Shown: piece by piece, positions 25,924 through 35,806 of the stretch
Numbering within the stretch: the first letter of the stretch is position 1
Layout of the letters: each line of letters opens with the position of its first letter
Assembly: GCF_006539825.1 (NCBI RefSeq)
Contig: NZ_BJNT01000018.1
Coordinates: forward strand, 1 to 64,000
DNA length: 64,000 bases
Source: Corynebacterium variabile
Lineage (GTDB): Bacteria > Actinomycetota > Actinomycetes > Mycobacteriales > Mycobacteriaceae
Reading direction: 5' to 3'
Notes under the pieces: model-generated
What the model was told of the DNA's origin: nothing
The model's input: the letters and a program-made list of their open reading frames with translations, nothing else
Database searches by the model: none
Made by a program: the position numbers and the translations under genes

Positions 25924-27183
25924 TCACTGGTCCTTCCAGGTGGCGGTGACGAGGAAATCGGAGGCGAGGCGGGCGGAGATGCGGAGCTTCTCCACGTTCT
26001 CGGCGGTTGCGGCGGCGCCGCAGGGCAGCGACATGTTGACGTGCCCGATCTTGCGGCGCGGACGCCACTCCTTGCCGTAGAGGTGGATCTTCGCGGTCGG
26101 GAACCGGCGCCACACCTCATCCATCCGCTCGGCCATCGGCATCGCCGGATCGGCGTCCGGGTCACCGAGGATATTGGCCATCACGGTGGTGGTGGAGCTC
26201 AGCGCGGTCGAACCCAGCGGACGGTCGAGCACAGCACGCAGGTGCTGCTCGAACTGGCCGGTGACACAACCGTCCTGCGTCCAGTGGCCGGTGTTGTGCG
26301 GACGCATCGCCAGCTCGTTGACGATGATCTCGGGCTGCCCGGCCTCGTCGACGGCCTCGAAGAGCTCCACGGCGAGGACGCCGGTCACACCGAGTTCCTC
26401 GGCGACCTCACGGGCCAGGGTGTGGGCCTGGGCGATGACGCGCGCCTGGCCTGCGGTTTCCGCCGGAGCCGGGGCGACGGCCAGGTAGCAGATGCCGTCG
26501 GCCTGCACGGACTCCACGACCGGCCAGGAGGCGATCTCGCCGGAGGGGGTGCGGGCGACCATGGCGGACAGTTCGCGGACCAGGCGGACCTTCTTCTCCG
26601 CCATCAGCGGCACACCCTGCTCCAGCAGTTCAGCGACGAGGGAGGCGGTCTGCTCCCTGGACTCCGGGAACCAGACGCCCTTGCCGTCGTAGCCGCCACG
26701 GCGGGCCTTGAGGCACACGGCACCGTCGGTGGCGTCCCAGAAGCCCTCGCCGTCGGAGACCGAGAGGATCTCGGCGAAGGGCGGCACGGGTGCGCCCATC
26801 TCCCGCATACGCCGTCGCATGACCAGCTTGTCCTGCGCGTTGATGAGAGCCGAAGGCTGCGGCTGGACATTCACGCCGTCAGCGATGAGCCCCTCGAGGT
26901 ACTCGTTAGGCACGTGCTCGTGGTCGAAGGTGACGGCGTCCGCCCCCTCGCTCACGGCGCGGACGACATCCTCGTCGGTGTACTCACCCAGCCACACGTC
27001 GGCGGTGGCCTGGGCGGCGGAGGCTGCCCCGGAACCGGCCAGCAGCCGGACGGTCAGACCGAGTTCGATGCCCGCCTGCTGCATCATCCGGGCCAGCTGG
27101 CCGTCGCCGATGACGGTGACCAGCGGCATTCCGGGTGCGTGGGCTTCTGGGCGGGAGAGGTGCAGATCAGGTTCGCTACTCAC
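25924..27183 (-). CDS. purK: N5-carboxyaminoimidazole ribonucleotide synthase
   Basis: An ATP-grasp enzyme that carboxylates AIR with bicarbonate. The 419-residue form from GTG 27183 includes a 19-residue leader before the conserved PLVTVIGDGQLARMM. ATP-grasp features follow: KARRGGYDGKG, a V-P-L-M-A-E-K-K segment, VLAVELFE, NELAMRPHNTGHWT. An ATG at 27129 would start exactly at the conserved domain and is a real alternative, since the ribosome site for the GTG is weak. The gene begins five bases after the PH-domain-like gene. Confidence 0.95.
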   Translation of the reverse strand: MSSEPDLHLSRPEAHAPGMPLVTVIGDGQLARMMQQAGIELGLTVRLLAGSGAASAAQATADVWLGEYTDEDVVRAVSEGADAVTFDHEHVPNEYLEGLIADGVNVQPQPSALINAQDKLVMRRRMREMGAPVPPFAEILSVSDGEGFWDATDGAVCLKARRGGYDGKGVWFPESREQTASLVAELLEQGVPLMAEKKVRLVRELSAMVARTPSGEIASWPVVESVQADGICYLAVAPAPAETAGQARVIAQAHTLAREVAEELGVTGVLAVELFEAVDEAGQPEIIVNELAMRPHNTGHWTQDGCVTGQFEQHLRAVLDRPLGSTALSSTTTVMANILGDPDADPAMPMAERMDEVWRRFPTAKIHLYGKEWRPRRKIGHVNMSLPCGAAATAENVEKLRISARLASDFLVTATWKDQ

Positions 27184-27188
27184 CCGCG

Positions 27189-27743
27189 TCAGTATACCGG
27201 CCGTGCGTAGCGGACAATCCGCTCGTCGACCATCGCGGCGACATCGGCGGCGTAGGGCACGTCCGCCAGGCGCACCGGAATCCGGTAACCACGGGTCCAC
27301 ACGTTGACCGTGCTGCCCCGCTGACGCACCTCGACGATCTGGTCCAGCGGAATCTCCACGACCCGCGACCGCCAGTCGCCGGAGGCGGTGACCAGACGCC
27401 GGTCGGTGAGGATGATCCGGCTGCGCTGCCGGAACAGCAGGTGGCGGATGCACCGCCGCCAGGCGATCCACACCCACACGATGAGCAGGACGCGGCGTCC
27501 CCACAGGGCGGCCGTCGCGGTACCTGCCACACCGGGGAGTCCGGGGACCTCGGCGAGATGGTCCGGGACGTACCCGGCCACGCGTACCGCCTCGTCGGCG
27601 AGGTGGGCGTCCAGCAGGCCGATGAGCAGCCAGACGACACCGGTGGCGAGGACGAGTTCGAGCACCGGGAAGATGACGCTGCGTCGCGACGGACTGAGCT
27701 CTGCGAGGATCACCTCCCCGCGCTCGAAGCGGATCTTGGGCAT
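27189..27743 (-). CDS. PH-domain-like membrane protein
   Basis: A 184-residue protein starting MPKIRFERGEVILAELSPSRR. Two hydrophobic segments (about 23-42 and 80-98) are followed by a bacterial PH-like region, with RSRIILTDRRLVTASGDWRSRVVEIPLDQIVEVRQ. It corresponds in position to Rv3278c, between the biotin ligase and purK. The function is unknown. ATG 27743 is four bases after the birA stop, placing it in the birA-purK-purE-ydcF transcription unit. Confidence 0.85.
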   Translation of the reverse strand: MPKIRFERGEVILAELSPSRRSVIFPVLELVLATGVVWLLIGLLDAHLADEAVRVAGYVPDHLAEVPGLPGVAGTATAALWGRRVLLIVWVWIAWRRCIRHLLFRQRSRIILTDRRLVTASGDWRSRVVEIPLDQIVEVRQRGSTVNVWTRGYRIPVRLADVPYAADVAAMVDERIVRYARPVY

Positions 27744-27747
27744 GGGT

Positions 27748-28620
27748 CTAGTTCTCCCGAGCGTCCGGGCGCACGTGCACCACATCCCCGGCCGTGACCG
27801 TGTGGCGCGTGCCGTCGACGGACTCCAGCACCAGCTCCCCGTGGGGACCGAGGTCCACGGCAGTGCCGTAGAGGTTCTCCCCGCCGGGCAGCTCGGCCCG
27901 CACCCGGGTGCCCAGGGTCGAGGACAGCTCGCGGTAGCGGGTGCGGACATCGGCGGCGGCGTCGCCACCGGCACGCCAGGCGTCGTCGACGGCCAGCAGG
28001 TGACGCAGGATGACGGCGGTGACGTGGTCACGCGCCCCGGCGTCCGGGATCTCCAGTCCTTCGAGAGTCAGCGAGGTGGCAGCGGGCAGGCCGGCGTCCT
28101 CGAAATCGGCGGCGGTCATCGACAGGTTCAGGCCGATGCCCGGCACGATGGCCGGTGGGTCGATGGAGGCGGCCTCGACGAGGATGCCGGCGAGCTTGTG
28201 CGGGGTACCGTCGCGGACGACCTGGACATCGTTCGGCCACTTCAGGACCGCGGGGACGCCGAGTTCCCGGGCTGCACCGGCGATGGCGACCCCGATGAAC
28301 AACGGAAGCTCGCCGAGCCGTTCGATGTCAAGCTGCTCCGGGGCGAGCAGCACCGAGCAGATGAACTGGGAGCCGGCGGGGGCGGACCAGGGCCTGCCCA
28401 TGCGACCCCGCCCGGAAACCTGTTCCTCGGCGAGGAGCACGGTGCGGTCGGTGACGGTACCGGAGGCGGCACGGGCCGCGAGATCTGCGTTCGTCGAGCC
28501 GGTGGATCCGACATGGTCCACGGTGAAGCGCCGGACACCGGCGGCATGCAGCACCGCCGCCACCCGGTCGGCGTCGACCGGGTGGCGGGAAGCGGCGGGT
28601 GGTTCGGGAGTACCGTTCAT
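27748..28620 (-). CDS. birA: Biotin-[acetyl-CoA-carboxylase] ligase
   Basis: Activates biotin and attaches it to carboxyl carrier proteins, here AccBC encoded nearby. The 290 residues contain STGSTNADL, the biotinyl-AMP loop SGRGRMGRPW, LKWPNDV and KLAGILVE. There is no N-terminal DNA-binding domain, so it is the non-repressor class. The gene is divergent from accD with only 32 bases between start codons. TATCCT (28629-28634, minus strand) lies eight bases before its ATG. Confidence 0.95.
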   Translation of the reverse strand: MNGTPEPPAASRHPVDADRVAAVLHAAGVRRFTVDHVGSTGSTNADLAARAASGTVTDRTVLLAEEQVSGRGRMGRPWSAPAGSQFICSVLLAPEQLDIERLGELPLFIGVAIAGAARELGVPAVLKWPNDVQVVRDGTPHKLAGILVEAASIDPPAIVPGIGLNLSMTAADFEDAGLPAATSLTLEGLEIPDAGARDHVTAVILRHLLAVDDAWRAGGDAAADVRTRYRELSSTLGTRVRAELPGGENLYGTAVDLGPHGELVLESVDGTRHTVTAGDVVHVRPDAREN

Positions 28621-28628
28621 GTCTCCCG

Positions 28629-28645
28629 AGGATAACGCTTAGACT
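28629..28645. promoter_or_regulatory. Facing leaderless promoters of birA and accD
   Basis: Minus-strand TATCCT (28629-28634) serves birA and plus-strand TAGACT (28640-28645) serves accD. Each ends seven or eight bases before its start codon. The two -10 boxes are five bases apart, so polymerases starting in opposite directions would compete. Confidence 0.55.
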
Positions 28646-28652
28646 GTCCTCC

Positions 28653-30239
28653 ATGAATGATCCCACCTCCGCCACGCCCGGGGCAGATCTGTCGACGACC
28701 GTCGGCAGGCTGCAGGACCTGCGCAACCGGCTCGCCGAGACACTGGCCCCCGCCGGAGAGAACGCCGTCGCCGCCGTCCATGACGCCGACCGGCTCACCG
28801 CCCGCGAACGGGTGGACGCCCTGCTTGACGAGGGGTCCTTCGTCGAGATCGACGCCCTCGCCCGCCATCGGGCGACCTCCTTCAACCTCGACCGCTCCCG
28901 CCCGGTCACCGACGGTGTCGTCACCGGTTACGGCACCGTCGACGGCCGTCAGGTCTGCGTCTTCTCCCAGGACGCCACCGTCTTCGACGGCACCGTCGGC
29001 GAGACCCACGGCGAGAAACTCATCAAGGTCATGGGGCTCGCCGAGCGTGCCGGTGTACCGCTCGTCGGCATCCACGACTCGACCGGTGCCCGGATCAAGG
29101 AAGGTGTCGTCTCCCTCGGGACCGCGGCGAAGCTCTACCGGCTGCGCTCGCGCCTGTCCGGTGTCGTCCCGCAGATCTCCGTCATCGCCGGTCCGACCGC
29201 CGGTACCGAGGCCCACCAGCCGGTCCTCGCCGATATCGTCGTCGCCGTCGAGGGTGCGCACCTCTACCTCACCGACCCGGAGCTCACCCGCAGCGTCCTC
29301 GGTGAGGAGGTCAGCGCCGACGAGCTCGGTGGTGTGGAGGTTCTCGCCTCGAACGGCACCTCACACCTCACCGCCGCCACCGATGACGCGGCACTCAGCC
29401 TGGTCAAGGACGTGCTCGCGCAGCTGCCCTCGAACAACCGGGCGCTGACTCCGCCGACCGAGCCGGTCGCCCCGGACACCGACGCACTCGACGCGCTGAT
29501 CCCTGACTCCCCGGCCGCCGGCTACGACATGCTCGACGCGCTCGCCGGCGTCGTCGACCCCGACAGCCTCCTGGAGCTCTCCGCCGACCATGCGGGCAAC
29601 GTCCTCACCGCCTTCGCCCGGATCGAGGGACGGGGTGTCGGTGTGGTCGCCAGCCAGCCGCTGGTCCTCGCCGGTGCCCTCGACGCCGCCGCCGCGGCCA
29701 AGGCCGCCCGTTTCGTGCGGATGTGCGACGCCTTCAATATCCCCCTGGTCTTCGCCGTCGACTCCCCCGGCTTCATGCCCGGTGCAGAGGAGGAGCGTAA
29801 CGGACTGCTGCGCCGCTCCGCCCCGCTGTTCTCCGCTGTCGCGGACGCCTCCGTCGGCGTGCTCACCGTGGTCGTGCGCAAGGCCTTCGGTTCCTCCTAT
29901 ATCGCCATGGGCGCGAAGAACATGGGCGCTGACCTGGTGCTCGCCTGGCCGAGTGCGCAGATCTCCCACGCGGACGCCGCGAACACGGTCACCGCGGTCC
30001 ACGCGGACACCCTGGCGAAGGCCGCCCGGAAGCGCAAGGACGTCGACGCGCTGCGCGTCCAGCTCACCGAGGAGATCGAGGATTCCCTGATCACCCCGTA
30101 CGCTGCGGCGTCCCGCGGCTACGTCGACGCGGTCATCGCCCCCTCGGAGACCCGGGCCCGTCTGGCCGACGGGCTGGCACTGCTGGAGCGCAAGGTCGTT
30201 CCCGCCCCTGTCCGCAAGCACGACAACCTGCCCCTGTAA
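28653..30239 (+). CDS. accD: Acyl-CoA carboxylase beta subunit (carboxyltransferase)
   Basis: The 528-residue carboxyltransferase transfers CO2 from biotin on AccBC to an acyl-CoA. Features include DEGSFVEIDALARHR, the N-domain oxyanion GIHDSTGARIKEGV, and in the C-domain VDSPGFMPGAEEERNG and SSYIAMGAKNMGADLVLAWP. Gene order birA-accD-accE-maf-sseA-accBC matches the mycobacterial accD5 locus, pointing to a propionyl- or acetyl-CoA enzyme that supplies methylmalonyl- or malonyl-CoA for lipids. Corynebacteria carry several accD paralogues, so exact substrate and numbering are not assigned. Confidence 0.93.
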   Translation: MNDPTSATPGADLSTTVGRLQDLRNRLAETLAPAGENAVAAVHDADRLTARERVDALLDEGSFVEIDALARHRATSFNLDRSRPVTDGVVTGYGTVDGRQVCVFSQDATVFDGTVGETHGEKLIKVMGLAERAGVPLVGIHDSTGARIKEGVVSLGTAAKLYRLRSRLSGVVPQISVIAGPTAGTEAHQPVLADIVVAVEGAHLYLTDPELTRSVLGEEVSADELGGVEVLASNGTSHLTAATDDAALSLVKDVLAQLPSNNRALTPPTEPVAPDTDALDALIPDSPAAGYDMLDALAGVVDPDSLLELSADHAGNVLTAFARIEGRGVGVVASQPLVLAGALDAAAAAKAARFVRMCDAFNIPLVFAVDSPGFMPGAEEERNGLLRRSAPLFSAVADASVGVLTVVVRKAFGSSYIAMGAKNMGADLVLAWPSAQISHADAANTVTAVHADTLAKAARKRKDVDALRVQLTEEIEDSLITPYAAASRGYVDAVIAPSETRARLADGLALLERKVVPAPVRKHDNLPL

Positions 30240-30253
30240 CCGGAGAGGATCCC

Positions 30254-30514
30254 ATGACGGACACGTCCCAGAACACCGCTGTCCCGGTGACCGTGGTGCG
30301 CGGTCTGCCGGCCGAGCCGGGCGCCGACGCCCCGGACCTCGACCTGCTCACCGCCGCAGTCGCCCAGGCCCTGGGCACCGTGGTCGCCGAGTCCGCGACC
30401 ACCTACACCGACCCGCGCGAGCTCGTGCGCCGGCACCCGCGCGGCGCCTGGGGACTACCCGGGGCGGACACCCGCTGGCAGACCGTCTTCAGTCCGGCGG
30501 GGTTCCGTGGCTGA
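30254..30514 (+). CDS. accE: Acyl-CoA carboxylase epsilon subunit
   Basis: A small protein of 86 residues that in actinobacteria stabilises the AccA3-AccD5 complex. It begins MTDTSQNTAVPVTVVRGLPAEP and ends with an aromatic, basic tail WGLPGADTRWQTVFSPAGFRG. The family is poorly conserved; the call relies on size, the VTVVRG start and the position directly after accD and before maf. It overlaps the maf start by eight bases. Confidence 0.75.
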   Translation: MTDTSQNTAVPVTVVRGLPAEPGADAPDLDLLTAAVAQALGTVVAESATTYTDPRELVRRHPRGAWGLPGADTRWQTVFSPAGFRG

Positions 30515-31190
30515 TCCCGTGACCAGTTCCACGTCTGCCCTGCCACTTGTCCTGGCGTCCTCCTCCCCCTCCCGCCTGTCGGTGCTGCGCTCCGGCGGGA
30601 TCGAACCGCTGGTGCTCGTCCCGGGGGTCGACGAGGACGCCATCGTCGCCGAGCTGCGGACCCGTGTCCCCGACCCGTCCCCGGCGGAGGTGGTGACCTG
30701 TCTCGCCACCGCGAAGGCGAATGCCGTCATCGACCAGTTCGCCGACGAGGTACCCGACGGTGCCGTGGTCGTCGCCGGTGACTCGATGCTGCTGCTCGAC
30801 GGGGAACTGCAGGGTAAGCCCCACACCGTGGAGCGGACGGTGGAACGTTGGCATGCCCAGCGGGGACGCTCGGCCACCCTCATCACCGGACACGCCTTCA
30901 CCCGGGCCAGTCCGGTGGACCTGTTCTCGGGGGTGTTCGCCCCGGTCACCACCGCCGTCAGCGAGACGGTGGTGCACTTCGCGGACGCCTCCGACCGCGA
31001 CATCGAGGCCTACGCCGCCACGGGTGAGCCGCTGGGCTGTGCCGGCGCGTTCACCCTGGAGGCGCTGGGCGGGTGGTTCATCGACCGGATCGAAGGGGAT
31101 CCGTCGAGTGTGATCGGACTGTCGCTGCCACTGATCCGCCGCGCGGTCGAGGATCACGGGCTGGCGGTCTCCGACTTCTGGAACCGGTGA
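30507..31190 (+). CDS. maf: Maf-family nucleoside triphosphate pyrophosphatase
   Basis: Hydrolyses non-canonical or modified NTPs. The 227-residue protein begins with the Maf signature LVLASSSPSRLSVL, with the later conserved VVAGDSMLLLDGE (Asp near the metal site), GKPHTVERTVE and VIGLSLPLI. It starts at GTG 30507 inside the accE tail. This order is the same in M. tuberculosis (Rv3280-Rv3282). Confidence 0.92.
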   Translation: MADPVTSSTSALPLVLASSSPSRLSVLRSGGIEPLVLVPGVDEDAIVAELRTRVPDPSPAEVVTCLATAKANAVIDQFADEVPDGAVVVAGDSMLLLDGELQGKPHTVERTVERWHAQRGRSATLITGHAFTRASPVDLFSGVFAPVTTAVSETVVHFADASDRDIEAYAATGEPLGCAGAFTLEALGGWFIDRIEGDPSSVIGLSLPLIRRAVEDHGLAVSDFWNR

Positions 31191-31313
31191 ACCGGGAGAG
31201 CGGTGAACTGCAGTCACCTGCACCACTGTCCACTCCTTCCCGCCCCACAGGTCACATCCGCCCACCACCACCGTTAAACTGTCCTCCAGACATGAAAGGC
31301 GGTACCCGCACCC
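31191..31313 (+). promoter_or_regulatory. sseA upstream region with -10 TAAACT
   Basis: TAAACT at 31275-31280 lies 33 bases before the sseA start; a leader of about 26 bases would carry the AAAGGCGG ribosome site. The rest of the gap shows a short palindrome-like GGTGAACTGCAGTCACC (31203-31219) directly after maf. Confidence 0.45.
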
Positions 31314-32144
31314 ATGGGAATCGAGTATGACCCCTCCCCCTCGCTGCAGCAGTACGCCCACCCGGAACGACTCGTGACGAGTTCCTGGCTGGGCGCGAAA
31401 CTGGGCGGGGCCGGACTCAAGGTCGTCGAGTCAGACTCGGACAGCATCCTCTACAACATCGGCCACCTGCCGACCGCCATCCGCATCGACCTCCACGGTG
31501 ACCTCGGTGCCCCGGTGTGCCGGGACTTCCTCGACGGTGAAGCCTTCGCCCGCCTCATGGACGACAAGGGCATCACCCGCGGCGACACCGTGGTGATCTA
31601 CGGCGACGAGTCCAACCTGTGGGCGTCCTACGCCTTCTGGGTCTTCGACCTCTTCGGTCACCCCGATGTCCGCCTGCTCGACGGTGGCCGGGAAGCGTGG
31701 ATGCAGGAGGAACGCGAAACCTCCTATGACGCCCCGCCCGGACCGACCCGGGGCTACCCGGTCATCGAGCGCGATGATCTGACCCACCGCATCTTCGTCG
31801 ACGAGATCCTCGCCGACCGGCGGGGCTATGAGGACCTGCAGCTCCTCGACCTGCGGGATGCCCCGGAGTACGCCGCGGGCCACATCCCCGGGGCCACGAA
31901 CATCTCCCCCTCTGCCTCGATCCGGCCCAACGGCCGCTTCCACTCCCGGGACGACCTGGAGGCGGCCTTCGCCGACCTCGACCCGGACGCCCCGGTCGCG
32001 ACCTACTGTGGGACCGGCGAACGCGCCGCCCACCTGTGGTTCGTCCTGCACCACCTGCTCGGACGCGACACCGTGCGTTGTTACGACGGCTCCTGGGCCG
32101 AGTGGGGCAACATGGTCCGCATGCCGGTCACGGCGGAACAGTAG
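31314..32144 (+). CDS. sseA: Thiosulfate sulfurtransferase (rhodanese)
   Basis: A 276-residue protein with two rhodanese domains: an inactive N-terminal one (VVIYGDESNLWASYAFW) and an active C-terminal one with LLDLRDAPEYAAGHIPGATN and the active loop CGTGER around Cys232. Moves sulfane sulfur, classically from thiosulfate to cyanide; the physiological acceptor is uncertain. Its place between maf and accBC follows the mycobacterial order (Rv3283). Confidence 0.93.
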   Translation: MGIEYDPSPSLQQYAHPERLVTSSWLGAKLGGAGLKVVESDSDSILYNIGHLPTAIRIDLHGDLGAPVCRDFLDGEAFARLMDDKGITRGDTVVIYGDESNLWASYAFWVFDLFGHPDVRLLDGGREAWMQEERETSYDAPPGPTRGYPVIERDDLTHRIFVDEILADRRGYEDLQLLDLRDAPEYAAGHIPGATNISPSASIRPNGRFHSRDDLEAAFADLDPDAPVATYCGTGERAAHLWFVLHHLLGRDTVRCYDGSWAEWGNMVRMPVTAEQ

Positions 32145-32273
32145 CGAATTCGCGGCGGTATCAGCGCTGTAACAGCGGGGGTGGCTACGACGGTGGAATC
32201 CGTAGTAGCGTCAAACGGTTGCCACCGCACCCGAACAGCAGTGACGGATGAAGTACGAGAAAGAGGAGAGCAC

Positions 32274-34049
32274 GTGCCGGCAGAACACCGGAAGATCAGC
32301 AAGGTCCTGATCGCCAACCGTGGCGAGATCGCGGTCCGGGTCATCCGGGCCGCGCGTGACGAGGGCATCGCCACCGTCGCCGTCTACGCCGCGCCGGACG
32401 CCGACGCCCCCTTCGTGCGCATGGCCGACGAGGCCTTCGCCCTGGGTGGCGAGACTTCTGCCGAGACCTACCTCGACATCGTCAAGATCATCGACGTCGC
32501 AACCCGCTCCGGTGCGGACGCCGTCCACCCCGGCTACGGCTTCCTCTCCGAGAACGCCGACTTCGCCCAGGCTGTGGAGGACGCCGGGCTGATCTGGATC
32601 GGCCCCTCCCCCCGCGCCATCCGTGAACTCGGGGACAAGGTCACCGCCCGGCACTACGCCGAGAAGGTCGACGCCCCGATGGCACCCGGCACCCCGGAGC
32701 CGGTGGCGGACGCACAGGAGATCGTCGACTTCGCGACCGAGCACGGACTGCCGGTCGCCATCAAGGCCGCTTTCGGTGGCGGCGGACGCGGTATGAAGGT
32801 CGCCCACACCGTCGAGGAGATCCCGGAGCTCTTCGGGTCCGCGACCCGTGAGGCGGAGAAGGCCTTCGGCCGCGGCGAGTGCTTCGTCGAGCGCTACCTC
32901 GACCGGGCCCGGCACGTCGAGTGCCAGGTGCTCGCCGACACCCACGGCAACGTCGTCGTGGCGTCCACCCGTGACTGCTCGCTGCAGCGCCGTTTCCAGA
33001 AGCTCGTGGAGGAGGCCCCGGCCCCCTTCCTCACCGCGGAACAGGACGCCCGGCTGCGGGAGTCCGCCAAGGCGATCCTGCGTGAGGCCGGCTACCACGG
33101 TGCCGGCACCGTGGAATACCTCGTCGGCTCCGACGGCCTGATCTCCTTCCTCGAGGTCAACACCCGGCTGCAGGTCGAGCACCCGGTCACCGAGCAGGTC
33201 ACCGGCTGGGACCTGGTCCGCGAGCAGTTCCGCATCGCCGAGGGCCGCGAGCTGTCCCGCACCACCGACCCGGAGATCCGCGGTCACGCCATCGAATTCC
33301 GGATCAACGGGGAGGACGCCGCCGCGAACTTCATGCCCGCCCCCGGCACCCTCACCGCCTACCGCGAGCCGGCCGGCCCCGGCGTCCGGATGGACTCCGG
33401 TGTGGAACAGGGCTCCGTCATCGGCGGCCAGTTCGACTCGATGCTGGCCAAGCTCATCGTCACCGGTGAGACCCGCGCAGAGGCCCTGCAGCGCGCCGCC
33501 CGCGCACTCGACGAGTACACGGTCGAGGGACTGCCGACGGTCATCCCGTTCCACCGCGCCGTGGTCGCCGATCCGGCGTTCGCACCGGAGCTGACTGACC
33601 CGGAGGCCTCATCCTTCAACGTCTACACCCGCTGGATCGAGGAGGAGTGGGACAACGCGGTCCCCGCCTTCGACGGTGATCCCGCCGAGGAGGAGACCGT
33701 CCCGCCGCGCACCATCGCCGTCGAGGTCGACGGTCGTCGCCTGGAGGTCTCCGTGCCCGGTGACCTCGTCGGTACCGGTGGCGCGGCGCGTCGTGCGCCG
33801 CGGAAGTCCTCCGGCGGCGCGTCCGCCGCGGCCACGGGTGACGACGTGCTCGCCCCGATGCAGGGCACCGTGGTGACTGTCCTCGTCGAGGAGGGTGCCG
33901 AGGTCGCCGAGGGCGATCCGGTGCTGGTGCTGGAGGCCATGAAGATGGAGAACGCGGTGAAGGCGCACAAGGCAGGCACAGTGGCCGGGCTGGCGGTCGC
34001 CGCCGGTGACGGCGTGAAGAAGTCCCAGCTGATGCTGCAGCTGGTGTGA
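32274..34049 (+). CDS. accBC: Acyl-CoA carboxylase alpha subunit (biotin carboxylase plus biotin carrier)
   Basis: The 591-residue protein carboxylates its own biotin and serves all AccD partners. The N-terminal biotin carboxylase domain shows [34 protein letters not shown], the Gly-rich ATP loop [12 protein letters not shown], and [14 protein letters not shown]. The C-terminal carrier domain has EAMKMEN with biotinylated Lys557, 34 residues from the end. GTG 32274 is chosen because AAAGAGGAGAG ends just upstream. BirA, encoded nearby, should modify it. Confidence 0.96.
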   Translation: MPAEHRKISKVLIANRGEIAVRVIRAARDEGIATVAVYAAPDADAPFVRMADEAFALGGETSAETYLDIVKIIDVATRSGADAVHPGYGFLSENADFAQAVEDAGLIWIGPSPRAIRELGDKVTARHYAEKVDAPMAPGTPEPVADAQEIVDFATEHGLPVAIKAAFGGGGRGMKVAHTVEEIPELFGSATREAEKAFGRGECFVERYLDRARHVECQVLADTHGNVVVASTRDCSLQRRFQKLVEEAPAPFLTAEQDARLRESAKAILREAGYHGAGTVEYLVGSDGLISFLEVNTRLQVEHPVTEQVTGWDLVREQFRIAEGRELSRTTDPEIRGHAIEFRINGEDAAANFMPAPGTLTAYREPAGPGVRMDSGVEQGSVIGGQFDSMLAKLIVTGETRAEALQRAARALDEYTVEGLPTVIPFHRAVVADPAFAPELTDPEASSFNVYTRWIEEEWDNAVPAFDGDPAEEETVPPRTIAVEVDGRRLEVSVPGDLVGTGGAARRAPRKSSGGASAAATGDDVLAPMQGTVVTVLVEEGAEVAEGDPVLVLEAMKMENAVKAHKAGTVAGLAVAAGDGVKKSQLMLQLV

Positions 34050-34065
34050 TCTGAGGGGATCCCTG

Positions 34066-35649
34066 ATGGCCGACCTGTTCTCACGTTTCCGTCATCCCGG
34101 GGCCGGTCACGGCTCCTACAAGGGGTTCATCCTCGCCCTCGACCAGGGCACCACCTCGACCCGCGCCATCGTCTTCGACGCCCGCGGGGCAGTCGTCTCG
34201 GTGAGCCAGCTGGAGCACCGGCAGATCTTCCCGCGCCCGGGTTGGGTGGAGCATGACCCGGAGGAGATCCGGCTGAACGCCCGCCGCGTCATCGCGGACG
34301 CGGTGGCACGCGCGGACATCGGCACCGAGGACATCGCCGCGCTGGGGATCACCAACCAGCGTGAGACGACGGTGATCTGGGACCGGGAGACCGGCGAGCC
34401 GGTGCACAACGCCATCGTCTGGCAGGACACCCGCACCACCCCGATCTGCGATGAGTTGGAGGCCGCCGGCGACGGGGACCTGTTCCGGGAACGGACCGGG
34501 CTACCGGTCTCGACGTACTTCGCAGGCCCGAAGATCCGCTGGATCCTCGATAATGTGCCCGGTGTGCGCGAGCGTGCCGAGCGTGGTGAGCTCGCCATGG
34601 GCACCATGGACACCTGGATCATCTGGGAACTGACCCGCTCCACACGCCACTCCGGGCGTCCTGCCCGGGGACGCCAGCCGCGCGCGCGCCACGTCACCGA
34701 CGTGACCAATGCCTCGCGCACCATGCTCATGGACATCCGGACCCGGCAGTGGGATCCGGAGCTGTGCGAGCGACTGGGGATCCCCATGTCCCTGCTGCCG
34801 GAGATCATCAGTTCCTCCGAGGTCATCGACAAGGTCCAGCGATCCGGCCCGGTGCACGGCGTCCCCATCGCGGGAATTCTCGGTGATCAGCAGGCTGCGA
34901 CGTTCGGCCAGGCGTGCACGGAACCCGGCGAGGCCAAGTGCACCTACGGCACCGGGAACTTCCTGCTGCTCAACACGGGCACGGAGCCGAAGACCTCGGA
35001 GCACGGCCTGATCACCACGGTCGCCTACCAGCTCGGGGACGCCCCGGCGGTCTACGCCCTGGAAGGCTCTGTGGCGGTCACCGGCTCGCTGGTGCAGTGG
35101 CTGCGCGACAACCTGGGCTTCTTCGACGATTCCTCGCAGATCGAGGGGCTGGCACGCAGTGTCGACGACAACGGCGGCTGCGTGGTCGTCCCGGCCTTCT
35201 CCGGACTGCTCGCCCCGCGCTGGGTGCCGGACGCCCGGGGTGTGATCGTCGGCCTGACCAGGTACGTCACCAAGGCGCACATCTCCCGCGCCGCACTGGA
35301 GGCCACCGCCTTCCAGACCCGCGAGGTCGTCGCGGCGATGAACGCGGATGCCGGGGTGCCGCTGACCCGGCTGCGGGCCGACGGTGGCATGGTGGTGAAC
35401 TCACTGCTCATGCAGTTCCAGGCGGATCAGCTGGGCGTGCCGGTGACGGTGCCGGAGGTCGCCGAGACCACGGCGCTGGGTGCGGCCTACGCCGCCGGCC
35501 TGGCGGTCGGATTCTTCACCGATGTCGCGGAGATCCGGTCACTGTGGCAGGAGAAAGAGACCTACATGCCCAATGCCTCCGAGGAGGACCGGGACGCCGC
35601 CTTCTCACTGTGGAACAAGGCCGTGGAGCGCTCCGTCGGCTGGGCATAG
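34066..35649 (+). CDS. glpK: Glycerol kinase
   Basis: Phosphorylates glycerol to glycerol-3-phosphate for lipid synthesis or catabolism. The 527 residues are FGGY kinases: [77 protein letters not shown] and the ATP-site [17 protein letters not shown]. There is an insertion of about 15 basic residues just before [11 protein letters not shown] that is not in typical GlpK. ATG 34066 has AGGGGAT upstream. A long palindrome follows. Confidence 0.94.
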   Translation: MADLFSRFRHPGAGHGSYKGFILALDQGTTSTRAIVFDARGAVVSVSQLEHRQIFPRPGWVEHDPEEIRLNARRVIADAVARADIGTEDIAALGITNQRETTVIWDRETGEPVHNAIVWQDTRTTPICDELEAAGDGDLFRERTGLPVSTYFAGPKIRWILDNVPGVRERAERGELAMGTMDTWIIWELTRSTRHSGRPARGRQPRARHVTDVTNASRTMLMDIRTRQWDPELCERLGIPMSLLPEIISSSEVIDKVQRSGPVHGVPIAGILGDQQAATFGQACTEPGEAKCTYGTGNFLLLNTGTEPKTSEHGLITTVAYQLGDAPAVYALEGSVAVTGSLVQWLRDNLGFFDDSSQIEGLARSVDDNGGCVVVPAFSGLLAPRWVPDARGVIVGLTRYVTKAHISRAALEATAFQTREVVAAMNADAGVPLTRLRADGGMVVNSLLMQFQADQLGVPVTVPEVAETTALGAAYAAGLAVGFFTDVAEIRSLWQEKETYMPNASEEDRDAAFSLWNKAVERSVGWA

Positions 35650-35709
35650 GCCCGTCCCCGTCCCCTGACCTCCCTCCTCACCTAACCTTCCTTCCCCTCC
35701 TTCCCCTCT

Positions 35710-35782
35710 CGTGTCGAGTTAGCACCGTCACAGGCAGCTTTTACCCCGGTTCGGCTGCCTGTGAAGGTGCTAACTCGACACG
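35710..35782. repeat. 73-base palindrome with 29-base arms
   Basis: The arms at 35710-35738 and 35754-35782 are reverse complements with one mismatch and a 15-base loop. Each arm contains GTGTCGAGTTAGCACC and CACAGGCAGC or their complement. It lies between glpK and the DUF1707 gene, both on the plus strand. It ends about 10 bases before that gene's -10 box. It lacks a U-tract, so simple intrinsic termination is uncertain. Confidence 0.75.
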
Positions 35783-35792
35783 CGGCTGCGAC

Positions 35793-35798
35793 TAGACT
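35793..35798 (+). promoter_or_regulatory. -10 hexamer for leaderless DUF1707 gene
   Basis: TAGACT ends eight bases before ATG 35807. The preceding palindrome occupies the region where a -35 would be. Confidence 0.55.
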
Positions 35799-35806
35799 GG
35801 GGCAGC

